The notes below the pieces were generated by a model that was given only the letters and a program-made list of their open reading frames with translations, was not told where the DNA came from and ran no database searches. From Arthrobacter sp. E3 (GTDB taxonomy: Bacteria; Actinomycetota; Actinomycetes; Actinomycetales; Micrococcaceae): a DNA stretch of 33,996 bases. Shown piece after piece: positions 7,650 through 15,686 of the stretch. Made by a program: the position numbers and the translations under genes. The stretch covers positions 1-33,996 of the forward strand of contig NZ_JAFMPX010000038.1 of the NCBI RefSeq assembly GCF_017353415.1. The letters run 5' to 3'. Each line of letters starts with the position of its first letter. The first letter of the stretch is position 1.

Positions 7650-10375
7650 ATGCCGGATCCATAGGCAAGCCACCAGCACCTGGCACGAGTTTAAAACGCC
7701 CCTTTTGTCGTCAGGCGGAGTTGGCCGACATCCTCACAGCGCTTCATGCCGAGGAATGCAGGGCTGTATTTATCACCTCCGACAGAGGACTCGGTGCGTC
7801 CACCATTTTGCGCAGGCTGGTGGAAGTTTCTATAGAACAAGTCCCCGTCCTGACAGTGCATGGTTCACAGTCGCTGGCCAGGATCCCCTACGGGGTGCTG
7901 GCGCCCTATCTTGTAGGGATGGACACTTGCAGCGGTGACTCAAGGCTGGGCGTGCTGCGGCAGCTGCTTTCAGAGATTGAGCGGCTCAGGGAAAACCTGA
8001 AAGACAACCGCAACGCAGAACTCTCGAACCGCGGAAACTTGCCTCTTGTTGTCGTCGATGACGCACATTTTATTGATGAAGGAACGGCAGAACTACTGGC
8101 AGTCCTTGCCAAAACCGGAACAATCAACGTGGTGCTGTCGCATTCAAGCCGGGATGAACTGCCTGAGCCCTTGTCAAAATTATGGACGGCAGGTGTGGCC
8201 GAAAATATATTCCTGCGCCCTTTGAATCAGGAACAGGGGCACGCCTTCTGCCAGAACATGTTGGGTGGCCCGGTGCTGCAGGCCACCAGCTGGCACTTCT
8301 GGTCCACAGCTGCAGGAAACCCGTTGTTCCTGTACTTGCTTGTCACCGAGGCAGTGGAGCAGAAGTTATTGGTCCGCCGGGGTCAAACGTGGGTTGGCGA
8401 ACCTCAACTGAAGGTTCACGGCAGAGGCCTGGAGGATGCGGTCAGGTACGTGCTGCGGGGGCTTTCGGTGGAGGCGCAGCAGGCACTTAACCTGGTGGCA
8501 CTCTCAGAGCCATTGAATGTCTCCTCATTTCGTGAGCTGGTCCCGGACACGGTGAGCAAGGAGCTGCTTGACTGGCGGCTGGTCAGCTACCAGCCGCCAG
8601 AATCCACGTTCGTGGTGCTGGCCAACCCCATTTATGGCGAAGTCATTCGGGAGTTGGTGCCGGTGACCCAAAGCCGTCTTCTTCATGAGCAACTGGTCAG
8701 CGACTTGAGCGGGGACGCAGATAGCAAAGAATCGCTGCTGCGCAGAGTTCTATGGGCTGTGGAAGTGGGTGCCGAGGTTGACGACCACACCATGTTGCGG
8801 GCAGCAGTCTTGGCCAGCAAAATGTTCCAGTCGGCAACGGCAATCGTTCTTGCAGACCATATTGTGGATGGTCAATACAAACTCAGAGCCACGATGGTCA
8901 AAGCCAGAGCCAAGTACAATTTGGGCGACTATCGGGGCGCTTTCAAGCTTATGGAAGCACTGCTGGAGGACGGTGCCAACATAGACGACATGCTGTTTGG
9001 CAGCATGTTGCGCGCATCGACCAGATCAGTGCTGGGCATGTCACCGAGTACGCTTTGGACGGATGCGCAGGAGCTGCGTGAAGCCGGTGAAAAATTGGCC
9101 AAGAAGGATCCAGAGCATGCAAACGCCATACGTGTGCGCTCGCAGGACGGCGCCATCATCATTGAGCTGATGGCGCTTTCGCGTTCCGGCAACTACTCGA
9201 AAATGACTGCCCTGACTTCGCTCCTGCTCGCCGAGCAGGAGCTGCCCACGGACTCGGACAGACTTAAACTGACCATGGCGCTGGCCATGGATTCGGAAAG
9301 GCTGACCGCGCAGGGGTTTCCGGTGCAAGGCATGCGGCGGGCCGCGGAGGCCTACGCCATTGAACACGTCGAAGAAAATGATGTGTACTTCTTGCCTGAG
9401 AGCATCTTGCTACGACAATTGACGGCTGTGCTGTGCGCTGGCGACTGGGCAACGGCGTCGAACATCATGGAGAAATTTTCCTTGGAAACCGGCCCCATTG
9501 TGTTTTCGTTTGGTGGAGGGGCCGGCGTTGTGCGAGGCATGGCTTTGCTGCGTGCCGGCAAGATGACCGAGGCCCTAGACGCACTGACTGCAGGACTTCA
9601 GGCCCTGCAGCTCAGCGACCCGCAGCAGTTGTTGGGTTATTGCACGGCCATGGCGGCCTATGCTGCCGCACAGCTGGGCCAGGTGGAGCTGGCGGTCCGG
9701 CTTGTGGCTGAGCATGTGGAAAGCACTGGCATGTTCGTGGTCGTGGCCCATGAACGTGCATTCGTTTCCGCTGCAATGCATGTGTTGGAGCCCGACGGCG
9801 GCGCACTGGCTGAGCTTTTGGCCCAGGCTGACGCTGCACGAGACTCGGGTTCAGCCATGCTTGAGCTGAATGCGCTGGTCTTGGCGTTGGAGCTGGGGGA
9901 GAGCAGCGTCGTGGAGCGGGTGGCGCAGGTGGCTGCTGCTGTGGAAGGGTCATGGGCGGCGTGCATGGCGCAGTACGCAGATGCTGTTCATCGTCGCGAC
10001 AGCAATGCACTGGCCCAAGCCGGCGACTTTTTGGAACAGGCCGGAGTGCTGGGCTTTGCACAGCGTGCCTTCAAGAAGTCCGCAAGCCTGCGCGGCAATT
10101 CCACCACGGCACACAAGATGGCCTTGAAGGCGCGCAAGAATCAGCGCAAAGTGGTGGCAAGCCTTGCGCCATCGAATGCATCCGACAAAGCTGGTGCAAA
10201 GCAGCTGCTCACCAAGCGGGAACTTCAGGTGGCCAGCTTAGCCGCCAGCGGCATGAGCGATCGTGACATTGCACAGCAACTCACCATCGCCGCGCGAACG
10301 GTGGAGGGCCACTTGTACAGGGCGTACACGAAACTCGGCATTTCTGGCCGGGATGACTTGGCTGATGTGCTGTAG
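7634..10375 (+). CDS. Large LuxR-family regulator, copy 2, with a degenerate ATP-binding loop
   Basis: A 913-residue paralogue of the preceding regulator with the same layout: N-terminal P-loop-type domain, long helical middle, C-terminal LuxR HTH (about 858-913, LTKRELQVASLAASGMSDRD then TVEGHLYRAYTKLGI). The loop aligned with Walker A reads SDRGLGAST (49-57), so the first glycine is serine and the catalytic lysine is alanine, while the Walker B-like VVVDDAHFID (139-148) remains. ATP hydrolysis is therefore doubtful, and it may act as a partner of copy 1 or 3. The frame opens at GTG 7634, overlapping copy 1 by 16 nt. TTG 7646, overlapping the upstream TGA, is an equally plausible start. Neither has a strong ribosome binding site, so translational coupling is likely. 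Confidence 0.88.
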   Translation: MGKSLNAGSIGKPPAPGTSLKRPFCRQAELADILTALHAEECRAVFITSDRGLGASTILRRLVEVSIEQVPVLTVHGSQSLARIPYGVLAPYLVGMDTCSGDSRLGVLRQLLSEIERLRENLKDNRNAELSNRGNLPLVVVDDAHFIDEGTAELLAVLAKTGTINVVLSHSSRDELPEPLSKLWTAGVAENIFLRPLNQEQGHAFCQNMLGGPVLQATSWHFWSTAAGNPLFLYLLVTEAVEQKLLVRRGQTWVGEPQLKVHGRGLEDAVRYVLRGLSVEAQQALNLVALSEPLNVSSFRELVPDTVSKELLDWRLVSYQPPESTFVVLANPIYGEVIRELVPVTQSRLLHEQLVSDLSGDADSKESLLRRVLWAVEVGAEVDDHTMLRAAVLASKMFQSATAIVLADHIVDGQYKLRATMVKARAKYNLGDYRGAFKLMEALLEDGANIDDMLFGSMLRASTRSVLGMSPSTLWTDAQELREAGEKLAKKDPEHANAIRVRSQDGAIIIELMALSRSGNYSKMTALTSLLLAEQELPTDSDRLKLTMALAMDSERLTAQGFPVQGMRRAAEAYAIEHVEENDVYFLPESILLRQLTAVLCAGDWATASNIMEKFSLETGPIVFSFGGGAGVVRGMALLRAGKMTEALDALTAGLQALQLSDPQQLLGYCTAMAAYAAAQLGQVELAVRLVAEHVESTGMFVVVAHERAFVSAAMHVLEPDGGALAELLAQADAARDSGSAMLELNALVLALELGESSVVERVAQVAAAVEGSWAACMAQYADAVHRRDSNALAQAGDFLEQAGVLGFAQRAFKKSASLRGNSTTAHKMALKARKNQRKVVASLAPSNASDKAGAKQLLTKRELQVASLAASGMSDRDIAQQLTIAARTVEGHLYRAYTKLGISGRDDLADVL

Positions 10376-10681
10376 GGTGTGCAGCCCGGCTGATTCACAC
10401 TCCTGAGCGTTACTGGCTGGCGCCGTCTTCCACCTTGATTGAAGCATGATATTTATGCCGATCCATGTCATTGACCGAGTAGGCGGTGTGCCGGTCTTAG
10501 GTACCCGGAGTGGAACTGAGTAGTTGCCCGCGTAGATGTTCGAGTATGGATTACTCGTGCTCTTTCGTTGCTTCTGTCGTTGACTGGAACTGTTCCAAGG
10601 TCTCGGTGGTCTCGGCATGGATGGAAGGTCTCAGGATGTTCAGCACTTCAGTGGCAGTTTGCCTTGGCTCCGGCATGTTCC
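10376..10681. other. Intergenic stretch with short repeats, no gene
   Basis: No convincing gene. CGAGTA/TACTCG (10531-10547) is a 6-bp hairpin with a 5-nt loop that could end the regulator transcript. GGAACTGTTCC (10586-10596) is a perfect 11-nt palindrome. GGTCTC occurs three times as direct repeats (10599-10604, 10608-10613, 10627-10632), the last extended to GGTCTCAG. A similar block with one GGTCTCAG copy lies at the matching place before the second sugar transferase. Confidence 0.5.
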
Positions 10682-10709
10682 TTGACCTATGGAACAGTCG
10701 TGTCATAAT
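10682..10709 (+). promoter_or_regulatory. Promoter candidate for the first sugar transferase
   Basis: TTGACC (10682-10687), a 16-nt spacer and CATAAT (10704-10709) form a good sigma-70-type promoter. Transcription would begin near 10716, giving a leader of about 185 nt that contains the structured element. If the upstream GGTCTCAG is part of the RNA, the real start must be further upstream. Confidence 0.45.
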
Positions 10710-10747
10710 CCCAACCCAGCAAGGCTGGTTTCACCGACCAGACACAC

Positions 10748-10838
10748 AGTCCACCAGAAAAAAGTGGACTCCACATTCGGAGCCGGCGGCGGATAAGCCT
10801 TTTGAGACCAAGGCTTTCCCCCAGCCGCCGTCGGCTCC
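10748..10838 (+). promoter_or_regulatory. Structured 5' leader element, copy A (probable cis-regulatory RNA)
   Basis: A first hairpin pairs AGTCCAC (10748-10754) with GTGGACT (10764-10770) around an A-rich 9-nt loop. After CCACATTC comes the main structure. GGAGCCGGCGGCGG (10779-10792) pairs over 14 bp, one of them G-U, with CCGCCGTCGGCTCC (10825-10838). Inside, AAGCCTT (10795-10801) pairs with AAGGCTT (10810-10816) around the 8-nt loop TTGAGACC. The internal loop is AT on the 5' side and TCCCCCAG on the 3' side. The element ends 63 nt before the sugar-transferase ATG. A second copy at 18537-18636 keeps the loops and changes the stems in a compensatory way. There is no T-run, so a simple terminator is less likely than a regulatory RNA, but attenuation is possible. 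Confidence 0.75.
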
Positions 10839-10901
10839 TTCACCTTGCGGTGTCAGGTCCAGGGATATCAAGTGGCAGAGTGCCGGGAAGGTGTGCGCGC
10901 G

Positions 10902-12473
10902 ATGACCGAGCTGAGGACACGTGCGCGTCTGCACAAATCGCCGTTGCTGAAGGCCAATGCTGTCGGCGCCAGGCAGAAGGGGAGCGATTCCAAACACGCC
11001 GTGTGGGACGCCCACACTGCCAGCGTTGCGGCAACAGGCCACGTCAGCGCTGCCAGCTGGTCTTCACGTTATGCCAACAGACTGCGGCTTAGCGATGCCC
11101 TTCTCTCCACAGGGGTGGTTTCCGTGGCGTACGTGTGGCGCCTTGCCGCGCGAGACCACCAGGGGTCCCTGGTTGGTTCAGAACTCGCCTACCTGTGGAT
11201 ATCTCTGTCAATAGTTCTCCTGTGGAACGTCGACTTGGAATGGTGTCGTTCGCGAGAAAAGCGCGTCTTCGGATCCGGTGTTGCTGAATACCGGCGAGTG
11301 GTGCAGGCGACGTTTCGTGCGTTCGGCATCATGGCCATGCTCCTGATAGTCTTCCAAGTTGGCATTTCGCGTGGTTTTTTTGCCGTGGCGCTGCCGCTGG
11401 GGATTGCTTTGCTGCTCTGTGAACGGTGGTTGTGGCGCCGTTGGCTGGACAACCAGCGCAGAGCGGGAAAATCACTCTCTAATGTTGTTGTTCTAGGTGC
11501 TCCGAAGGATGTGGAGCACGTGATCGGGCACTTGAGCAACCATTTGGTCTCCGGCTATCGTGTCGCCGCGGCGGCCCTGACCACCCTTGAGCCCGAAATG
11601 GAACTACTGCCGCCTTGGTATGAAGTCCCCGTTCTTTCGTCGATGGCAGACATAGCGGATGTGGTGAACAAGACCCGTGCCGAGGCAGTTGTGGTGGCCG
11701 GACCCCTGCCAGGTGGCCCAGGCACCATCCAGGAACTTGGATGGCGGTTGGAGGACATGTCAACAGAGCTTGTCCTCGCCTCCAGCCTGACAAACGTTGC
11801 AGGACCGCGAGTGCACTTCAGGCCCATGGAAGGCCTGCCGCTGATGCATGTTGAGCTGCCCCAGTACTCGGGTGGCAAGCATGTGGTCAAGCGTGTCATG
11901 GACATTTTGCTGGCCTCCACGGCGTTGCTTGTCCTGACCCCAGTGCTGCTGCTCTTGACGATCATAGTCAAGCTGGACTCCCGGGGCCCGGCCCTATTCT
12001 TCCAGGAACGGGTGGGCCGCAATGAAGGAACGTTCAAAATGGTGAAGTTCCGCTCCATGGTGGTTGATGCCGAAGCCCGGTTGGCTGCCTTGGAAGATGA
12101 AAATGAGGGTGCGGGCCCGCTGTTTAAAATGTCCCGTGATCCACGGATCACCCGCAGCGGCCGTTGGATGCGCAGGTTTTCCTTCGACGAGCTGCCACAG
12201 TTCTGGAATGTGCTGACAGGCCAGATGAGCCTGGTGGGTCCCCGACCGCCGTTGGCAACTGAAGTGGCACGTTATGCAAAGTCGGACCACCGGCGGCTTC
12301 TGGTCAAGCCCGGCATCACAGGTCTGTGGCAGGTTAGCGGACGCTCAGCCCTCGAATGGGACGAGTCGGTTCGGCTGGATTTGTACTATGTGGAGAACTG
12401 GTCGGTTACCGGTGACATAGTCATCCTCTGGCGCACGTTCAAAGCAGTTGTAGCGCCTGTGGGCGCCTACTAG
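10902..12473 (+). CDS. Polyprenyl-phosphate sugar-1-phosphate transferase (WbaP/WcaJ/CpsE type), copy A
   Basis: This membrane enzyme would transfer a sugar-1-phosphate from a nucleotide sugar to polyprenyl phosphate, the first step of lipid-linked polysaccharide assembly. The 523-residue protein has four N-terminal membrane helices (about residues 65-82, 95-112, 140-155, 158-175), a soluble Rossmann-like CoA-binding-type domain beginning NVVVLGAP near 194, a re-entrant helix (331-357), and a catalytic domain with QERVGR (368-373), KFRSM (382-386), DELPQFWNVL (429-438), SLVGPRPP (443-450) and KPGITGLWQV (469-478). ATG 10902 has GGGAAGG about 10 nt upstream. The open frame extends further upstream without a better site. 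The sugar specificity cannot be told. It is clearly paralogous to the gene at 18670. Confidence 0.93.
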   Translation: MTELRTRARLHKSPLLKANAVGARQKGSDSKHAVWDAHTASVAATGHVSAASWSSRYANRLRLSDALLSTGVVSVAYVWRLAARDHQGSLVGSELAYLWISLSIVLLWNVDLEWCRSREKRVFGSGVAEYRRVVQATFRAFGIMAMLLIVFQVGISRGFFAVALPLGIALLLCERWLWRRWLDNQRRAGKSLSNVVVLGAPKDVEHVIGHLSNHLVSGYRVAAAALTTLEPEMELLPPWYEVPVLSSMADIADVVNKTRAEAVVVAGPLPGGPGTIQELGWRLEDMSTELVLASSLTNVAGPRVHFRPMEGLPLMHVELPQYSGGKHVVKRVMDILLASTALLVLTPVLLLLTIIVKLDSRGPALFFQERVGRNEGTFKMVKFRSMVVDAEARLAALEDENEGAGPLFKMSRDPRITRSGRWMRRFSFDELPQFWNVLTGQMSLVGPRPPLATEVARYAKSDHRRLLVKPGITGLWQVSGRSALEWDESVRLDLYYVENWSVTGDIVILWRTFKAVVAPVGAY

Positions 12474-12481
12474 GAACCGGC

Positions 12482-12513
12482 CTGTCCATACCTGCAGCTG
12501 TCCATGCCTGCAG
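12482..12513. repeat. Two tandem copies of a 16-bp repeat
   Basis: CTGTCCATACCTGCAG (12482-12497) is followed directly by CTGTCCATGCCTGCAG (12498-12513), with a single base difference. The duplication lies immediately after the sugar-transferase stop and, because CAGCTG is self-complementary, it builds the terminator-like stem below. Confidence 0.85.
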
Positions 12514-12520
12514 CTGCGGG
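12491..12520 (+). terminator. Probable terminator after the first sugar transferase
   Basis: CCTGCAGCTG (12491-12500) pairs with CAGCTGCGGG (12511-12520) over 10 bp with one G-U pair and a 10-nt loop, 18 nt after the stop codon. No T-tract follows. Confidence 0.5.
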
Positions 12521-12892
12521 CCGAACTTGGCGAGACGTTCCAAGGTCCCGATAAGCCAACCCGGGCAGATATGCTGTGCCGCGCCGTACCGAATCTGCTG
12601 TGTCCCCTCGCCGCTGATTATCCGCAAGAACGGCGCCAAACCCGGGCGCTTGGTGCAGCCTTCGGAAGCTTCTGTCGCGAAGTTCTACATGAAACTATGC
12701 CTGCCCAGAGCCGTTGATACGAACCGTTCCCTGCTGCCGAGGTCACTTGGAGTACTTGGTTGTGCAGCTGTTTCTTCTACTTGGAGCAGGTATACTTGCA
12801 CGCGCAGGAAATCTTGAGTACTTGAAATACAAGTGGCTGCTACCCGTGCTGAGTTGCCAGCAAATTCATAGAGTTTACACAGATGGACTCTT
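12521..12892. other. Upstream region of the third LuxR gene with repeated ACTTG motifs
   Basis: No gene is recognised in this stretch of about 370 bp. ACTTG occurs five times on the plus strand (starting 12745, 12754, 12779, 12794, 12820), four of them as TACTTG, and once inverted as CAAGT (12830-12834). The last direct copy and the inverted copy form ACTTG-N5-CAAGT. Such clustering before a regulator gene could mark binding sites. I see no confident -35/-10 pair. Confidence 0.4.
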
Positions 12893-15643
12893 GTGGAACA
12901 GAAACGGATGGTCTCAGCCATGGCAAGCACGTCAACGGAATTTAATTATGCCAACTCATTCACCTCCGATGCTCTCGGTGGCGATGACTACATACGTGGA
13001 CGTAAGACCGGATCCGGCCGGGAAGCTGTCATCGAGACCGTGCTCAAGTCACTTGCCGGGGACGCGGAGGTCGGAGTCATCCTTGTAGGTGAGTACGGAG
13101 TGGGTAAAACGTACGTCGCGCGCCAAGTTATGGAAGTCATCGGACCCAAGGTGCTTGTGCTTTCCCTCCGCTGCAGCTCGAGCGCTTCGACAATCGACTA
13201 TGGTGCTTTGGGGTCGATCCTGAATGAGCTTGGTGATGTTTCCCTTGACAACCCGCTGGTGGTCTTGCGCGCCATCACCCGGGCGATCAAGGAACGGGCC
13301 AAGGGCAGGGAAGTGGTCTTGTTCGTTGACAACGTCCAGGATTTGGACGACCGCTCGGCCATGGTCATCGCTCAGCTTGCAGTCGAAGGCGTAGCGACCA
13401 TATTGGCGGCGTGCGAGTCGCTAACTTCGGCCTCGGCAGAGATTATTGGCCTGTGGCGAGACGGGCTGCTGCGCAGAGTCGATATCCAGCCGTTTTCGGA
13501 GGAAGCCACCGCCGGATGGTTGGAGAATACTCTTGGAGCCCCCCTATCAGCGTCTGCCGCAAAAGCCCTGTGGAACGCCGGTGGCGGCAACCCACGGTTT
13601 TTGGACGTCGTCATACACGAGCAGATTCAAGCCCGCACACTCATCAAGCGGGATGAAGTGTGGATTGTCACAGGCGTGCCGTTCGTGTGCGGAAAGAACA
13701 GCAAAGACACCGTGATGACGGCAATCGGGGCAATTTCCCCGGAGGAGCGGCTCGTGATGGAGCTGCTGGCCTTGTCAGGAGGGCTGTCACTGAATCTATT
13801 GATGGACATTTGCGATGTCGAGGCACTTGATTCACTGCAGCAGCGTGGCTACTTGACTATTGCACGCCAAGAATTCGCAATGGTCAGGCTCTGCAACCGG
13901 CTCATGGCACAAGTCATCCGGGCGCAGGTGCCTGCAGGTCGAAGCCGTGAACTCCACCGCCTCGTTCACAACGCCCCGGAAGGCGCCGGCCCCGCGGTCT
14001 CAGTTGAGTTTGCCCTGGCGACATGGGCACTGGACTGCGGCATTCCGGTTGATCTCGAACAGGGTGTAACTGCCGCACGCGCAGCCACACGTGCCGGATA
14101 TCCTGGCGAGGCCCTGAGGATATTGGAATCGCTCCCACGTCACCTAAGCCTTTCGGCCCTGATTCCCGAGACAGCCAGGGCACAGCTAGCTCTTGGCGAC
14201 GCACCAAGAGCCCGCAGCCTCGTCTTTGACACGGAACTTGAGCTTGAACAGCTGTCCCTGCGCCAGTGGACTGAACTGATGTTCCTGCGCAGTGCCTTGG
14301 CACGCGGCCAGCAGCAGGAGATGGACTCGAAAGGCATCTTGTACAGCGTGAAGGCCCGCCTGGACAGCGAGGCTGGGGAGGTCGAAGGATCCGGGACTGC
14401 CGAACGGACGTCGGGGCTGGCGGACCTGCGGGAAGACTGGTCCATGAGTCTTGTGGAACAACAGATGCTTGACGGACGCTACCTGGAATCCATTGACACC
14501 CTCCAACATCTATACCAGCATGGGCGCTCCAGCGAAACCAGGCTGCTGGCGGGGAATTGGTTGATCCAAGCGTGGATTCTGACAGGACGCATGGCGGATG
14601 CTTTAAAGCTTGCAGAAGAGACCGAGCACCATTTCATGGACGGAGAGGGAGCCAGAATCGCCTTCGGCTTGACCGATTCAGCGCTTGTTGGAGCGGTGGT
14701 TACGGCCCTGACAGCCGAGGGATTGGGCCGCAACACGCTTTGGTCACCCACAGGCATGTTTATTGGCGCACGCATCACGGCCTTCGCGGAATTGGCTGAC
14801 GGCATTGTGGAGGCCTACAACGGACGGGCCGAGAAGGCGCTGCTGCACCTGCTCCCTGTTGCCACTCAGCTGGACCAGCTGGGTGAGCTGGGACCATGCG
14901 CGCTGGCCTCGGCAGCTATCGCGTACTCCTATGCACTGATCGGCGACAACGATTCGGCGTTGGAGTTCCTGAACAGGGGGAAATCCGGCGTGGATTCCGC
15001 CTCCCGACTCGTTGCCACCGCCTGCTCCTACTTTCAGGTAGTTGCGACAGCCGAACTTGCTTCCAAGGAAAAAGCCATTGTGCGAATGTATGCGCTCGCT
15101 GACGAGCAACGCACATACCGTACAACTGCAGTTGAAATGGTGTTCATTCTTGCTGCGGTACGTCTGGGAAGCACCACAGGCGCACAACGGCTCGTGACGC
15201 TGGCAAGCCGTGTGCAAGGCCCCATGGGCAGGATTTGTGAAGGACTTGGCCAGGGTCTGCTCAGCAATGACGTCGTCACACTCATACGTGTGGCCGAAGC
15301 CGCCGTCAACGTCGGTGATGACCTACTTTCCCGGGATGTGGCTCGTGCAGCGCTGAAGATAGCCAGTGAAAATGCGGACAGGGAAAGCATGCGCCAAGCC
15401 CAACAGCTCATTCGTGGGGGCATGCTCAAGCTTGGTCATGTCAAGGTCAGCAGCGAAGACGGCCAGGTCCTGACGGTGCGCGAGCAGGAAATCGCTGCAC
15501 AGGCCGCGGCCGGCCAAAGCAATAAGGCCATCGCGGCCCGCATGCACATCTCCGTCAGGACGGTGGAGGGACACCTGTACCAGGTGTACAGCAAGCTGCA
15601 GGTCACCTCACGAGCCGAACTTAAGGAAACCATCGTTCAGTGA
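12893..15643 (+). CDS. Large ATP-binding LuxR-family transcriptional regulator, copy 3
   Basis: A 916-residue regulator of the same build as the pair at 4935-10375. It has Walker A GEYGVGKTY (66-74), Walker B VVLFVDN (141-147), a helical middle, and a C-terminal LuxR HTH at about 860-916 (LTVREQEIAAQAAAGQSNKA, then TVEGHLYQVYSKLQVTSRAE). Both nucleotide-binding motifs are intact. The start is uncertain: GTG 12893 has only a weak AGATGGA upstream, and ATG 12908 and ATG 12920 are in frame. GGTCTCAG lies at 12910-12917, right at these starts. The gene sits alone between the first sugar transferase and the sulfate genes. A role in regulating polysaccharide genes is inferred from position only. 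Confidence 0.88.
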   Translation: MEQKRMVSAMASTSTEFNYANSFTSDALGGDDYIRGRKTGSGREAVIETVLKSLAGDAEVGVILVGEYGVGKTYVARQVMEVIGPKVLVLSLRCSSSASTIDYGALGSILNELGDVSLDNPLVVLRAITRAIKERAKGREVVLFVDNVQDLDDRSAMVIAQLAVEGVATILAACESLTSASAEIIGLWRDGLLRRVDIQPFSEEATAGWLENTLGAPLSASAAKALWNAGGGNPRFLDVVIHEQIQARTLIKRDEVWIVTGVPFVCGKNSKDTVMTAIGAISPEERLVMELLALSGGLSLNLLMDICDVEALDSLQQRGYLTIARQEFAMVRLCNRLMAQVIRAQVPAGRSRELHRLVHNAPEGAGPAVSVEFALATWALDCGIPVDLEQGVTAARAATRAGYPGEALRILESLPRHLSLSALIPETARAQLALGDAPRARSLVFDTELELEQLSLRQWTELMFLRSALARGQQQEMDSKGILYSVKARLDSEAGEVEGSGTAERTSGLADLREDWSMSLVEQQMLDGRYLESIDTLQHLYQHGRSSETRLLAGNWLIQAWILTGRMADALKLAEETEHHFMDGEGARIAFGLTDSALVGAVVTALTAEGLGRNTLWSPTGMFIGARITAFAELADGIVEAYNGRAEKALLHLLPVATQLDQLGELGPCALASAAIAYSYALIGDNDSALEFLNRGKSGVDSASRLVATACSYFQVVATAELASKEKAIVRMYALADEQRTYRTTAVEMVFILAAVRLGSTTGAQRLVTLASRVQGPMGRICEGLGQGLLSNDVVTLIRVAEAAVNVGDDLLSRDVARAALKIASENADRESMRQAQQLIRGGMLKLGHVKVSSEDGQVLTVREQEIAAQAAAGQSNKAIAARMHISVRTVEGHLYQVYSKLQVTSRAELKETIVQ

Positions 15644-15686
15644 GGCTTCGCTTCTCGCCCTCGGGCCGTTGGGCTGTACTCACGTC

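Noticed and set aside
10779-10838. Leader hairpin as an ordinary rho-independent terminator
   Set aside because: It has no T-tract, sits inside the leader of a gene on the same strand, and is conserved in loop sequence between two copies, which a terminator does not need. Attenuation was kept as an alternative.
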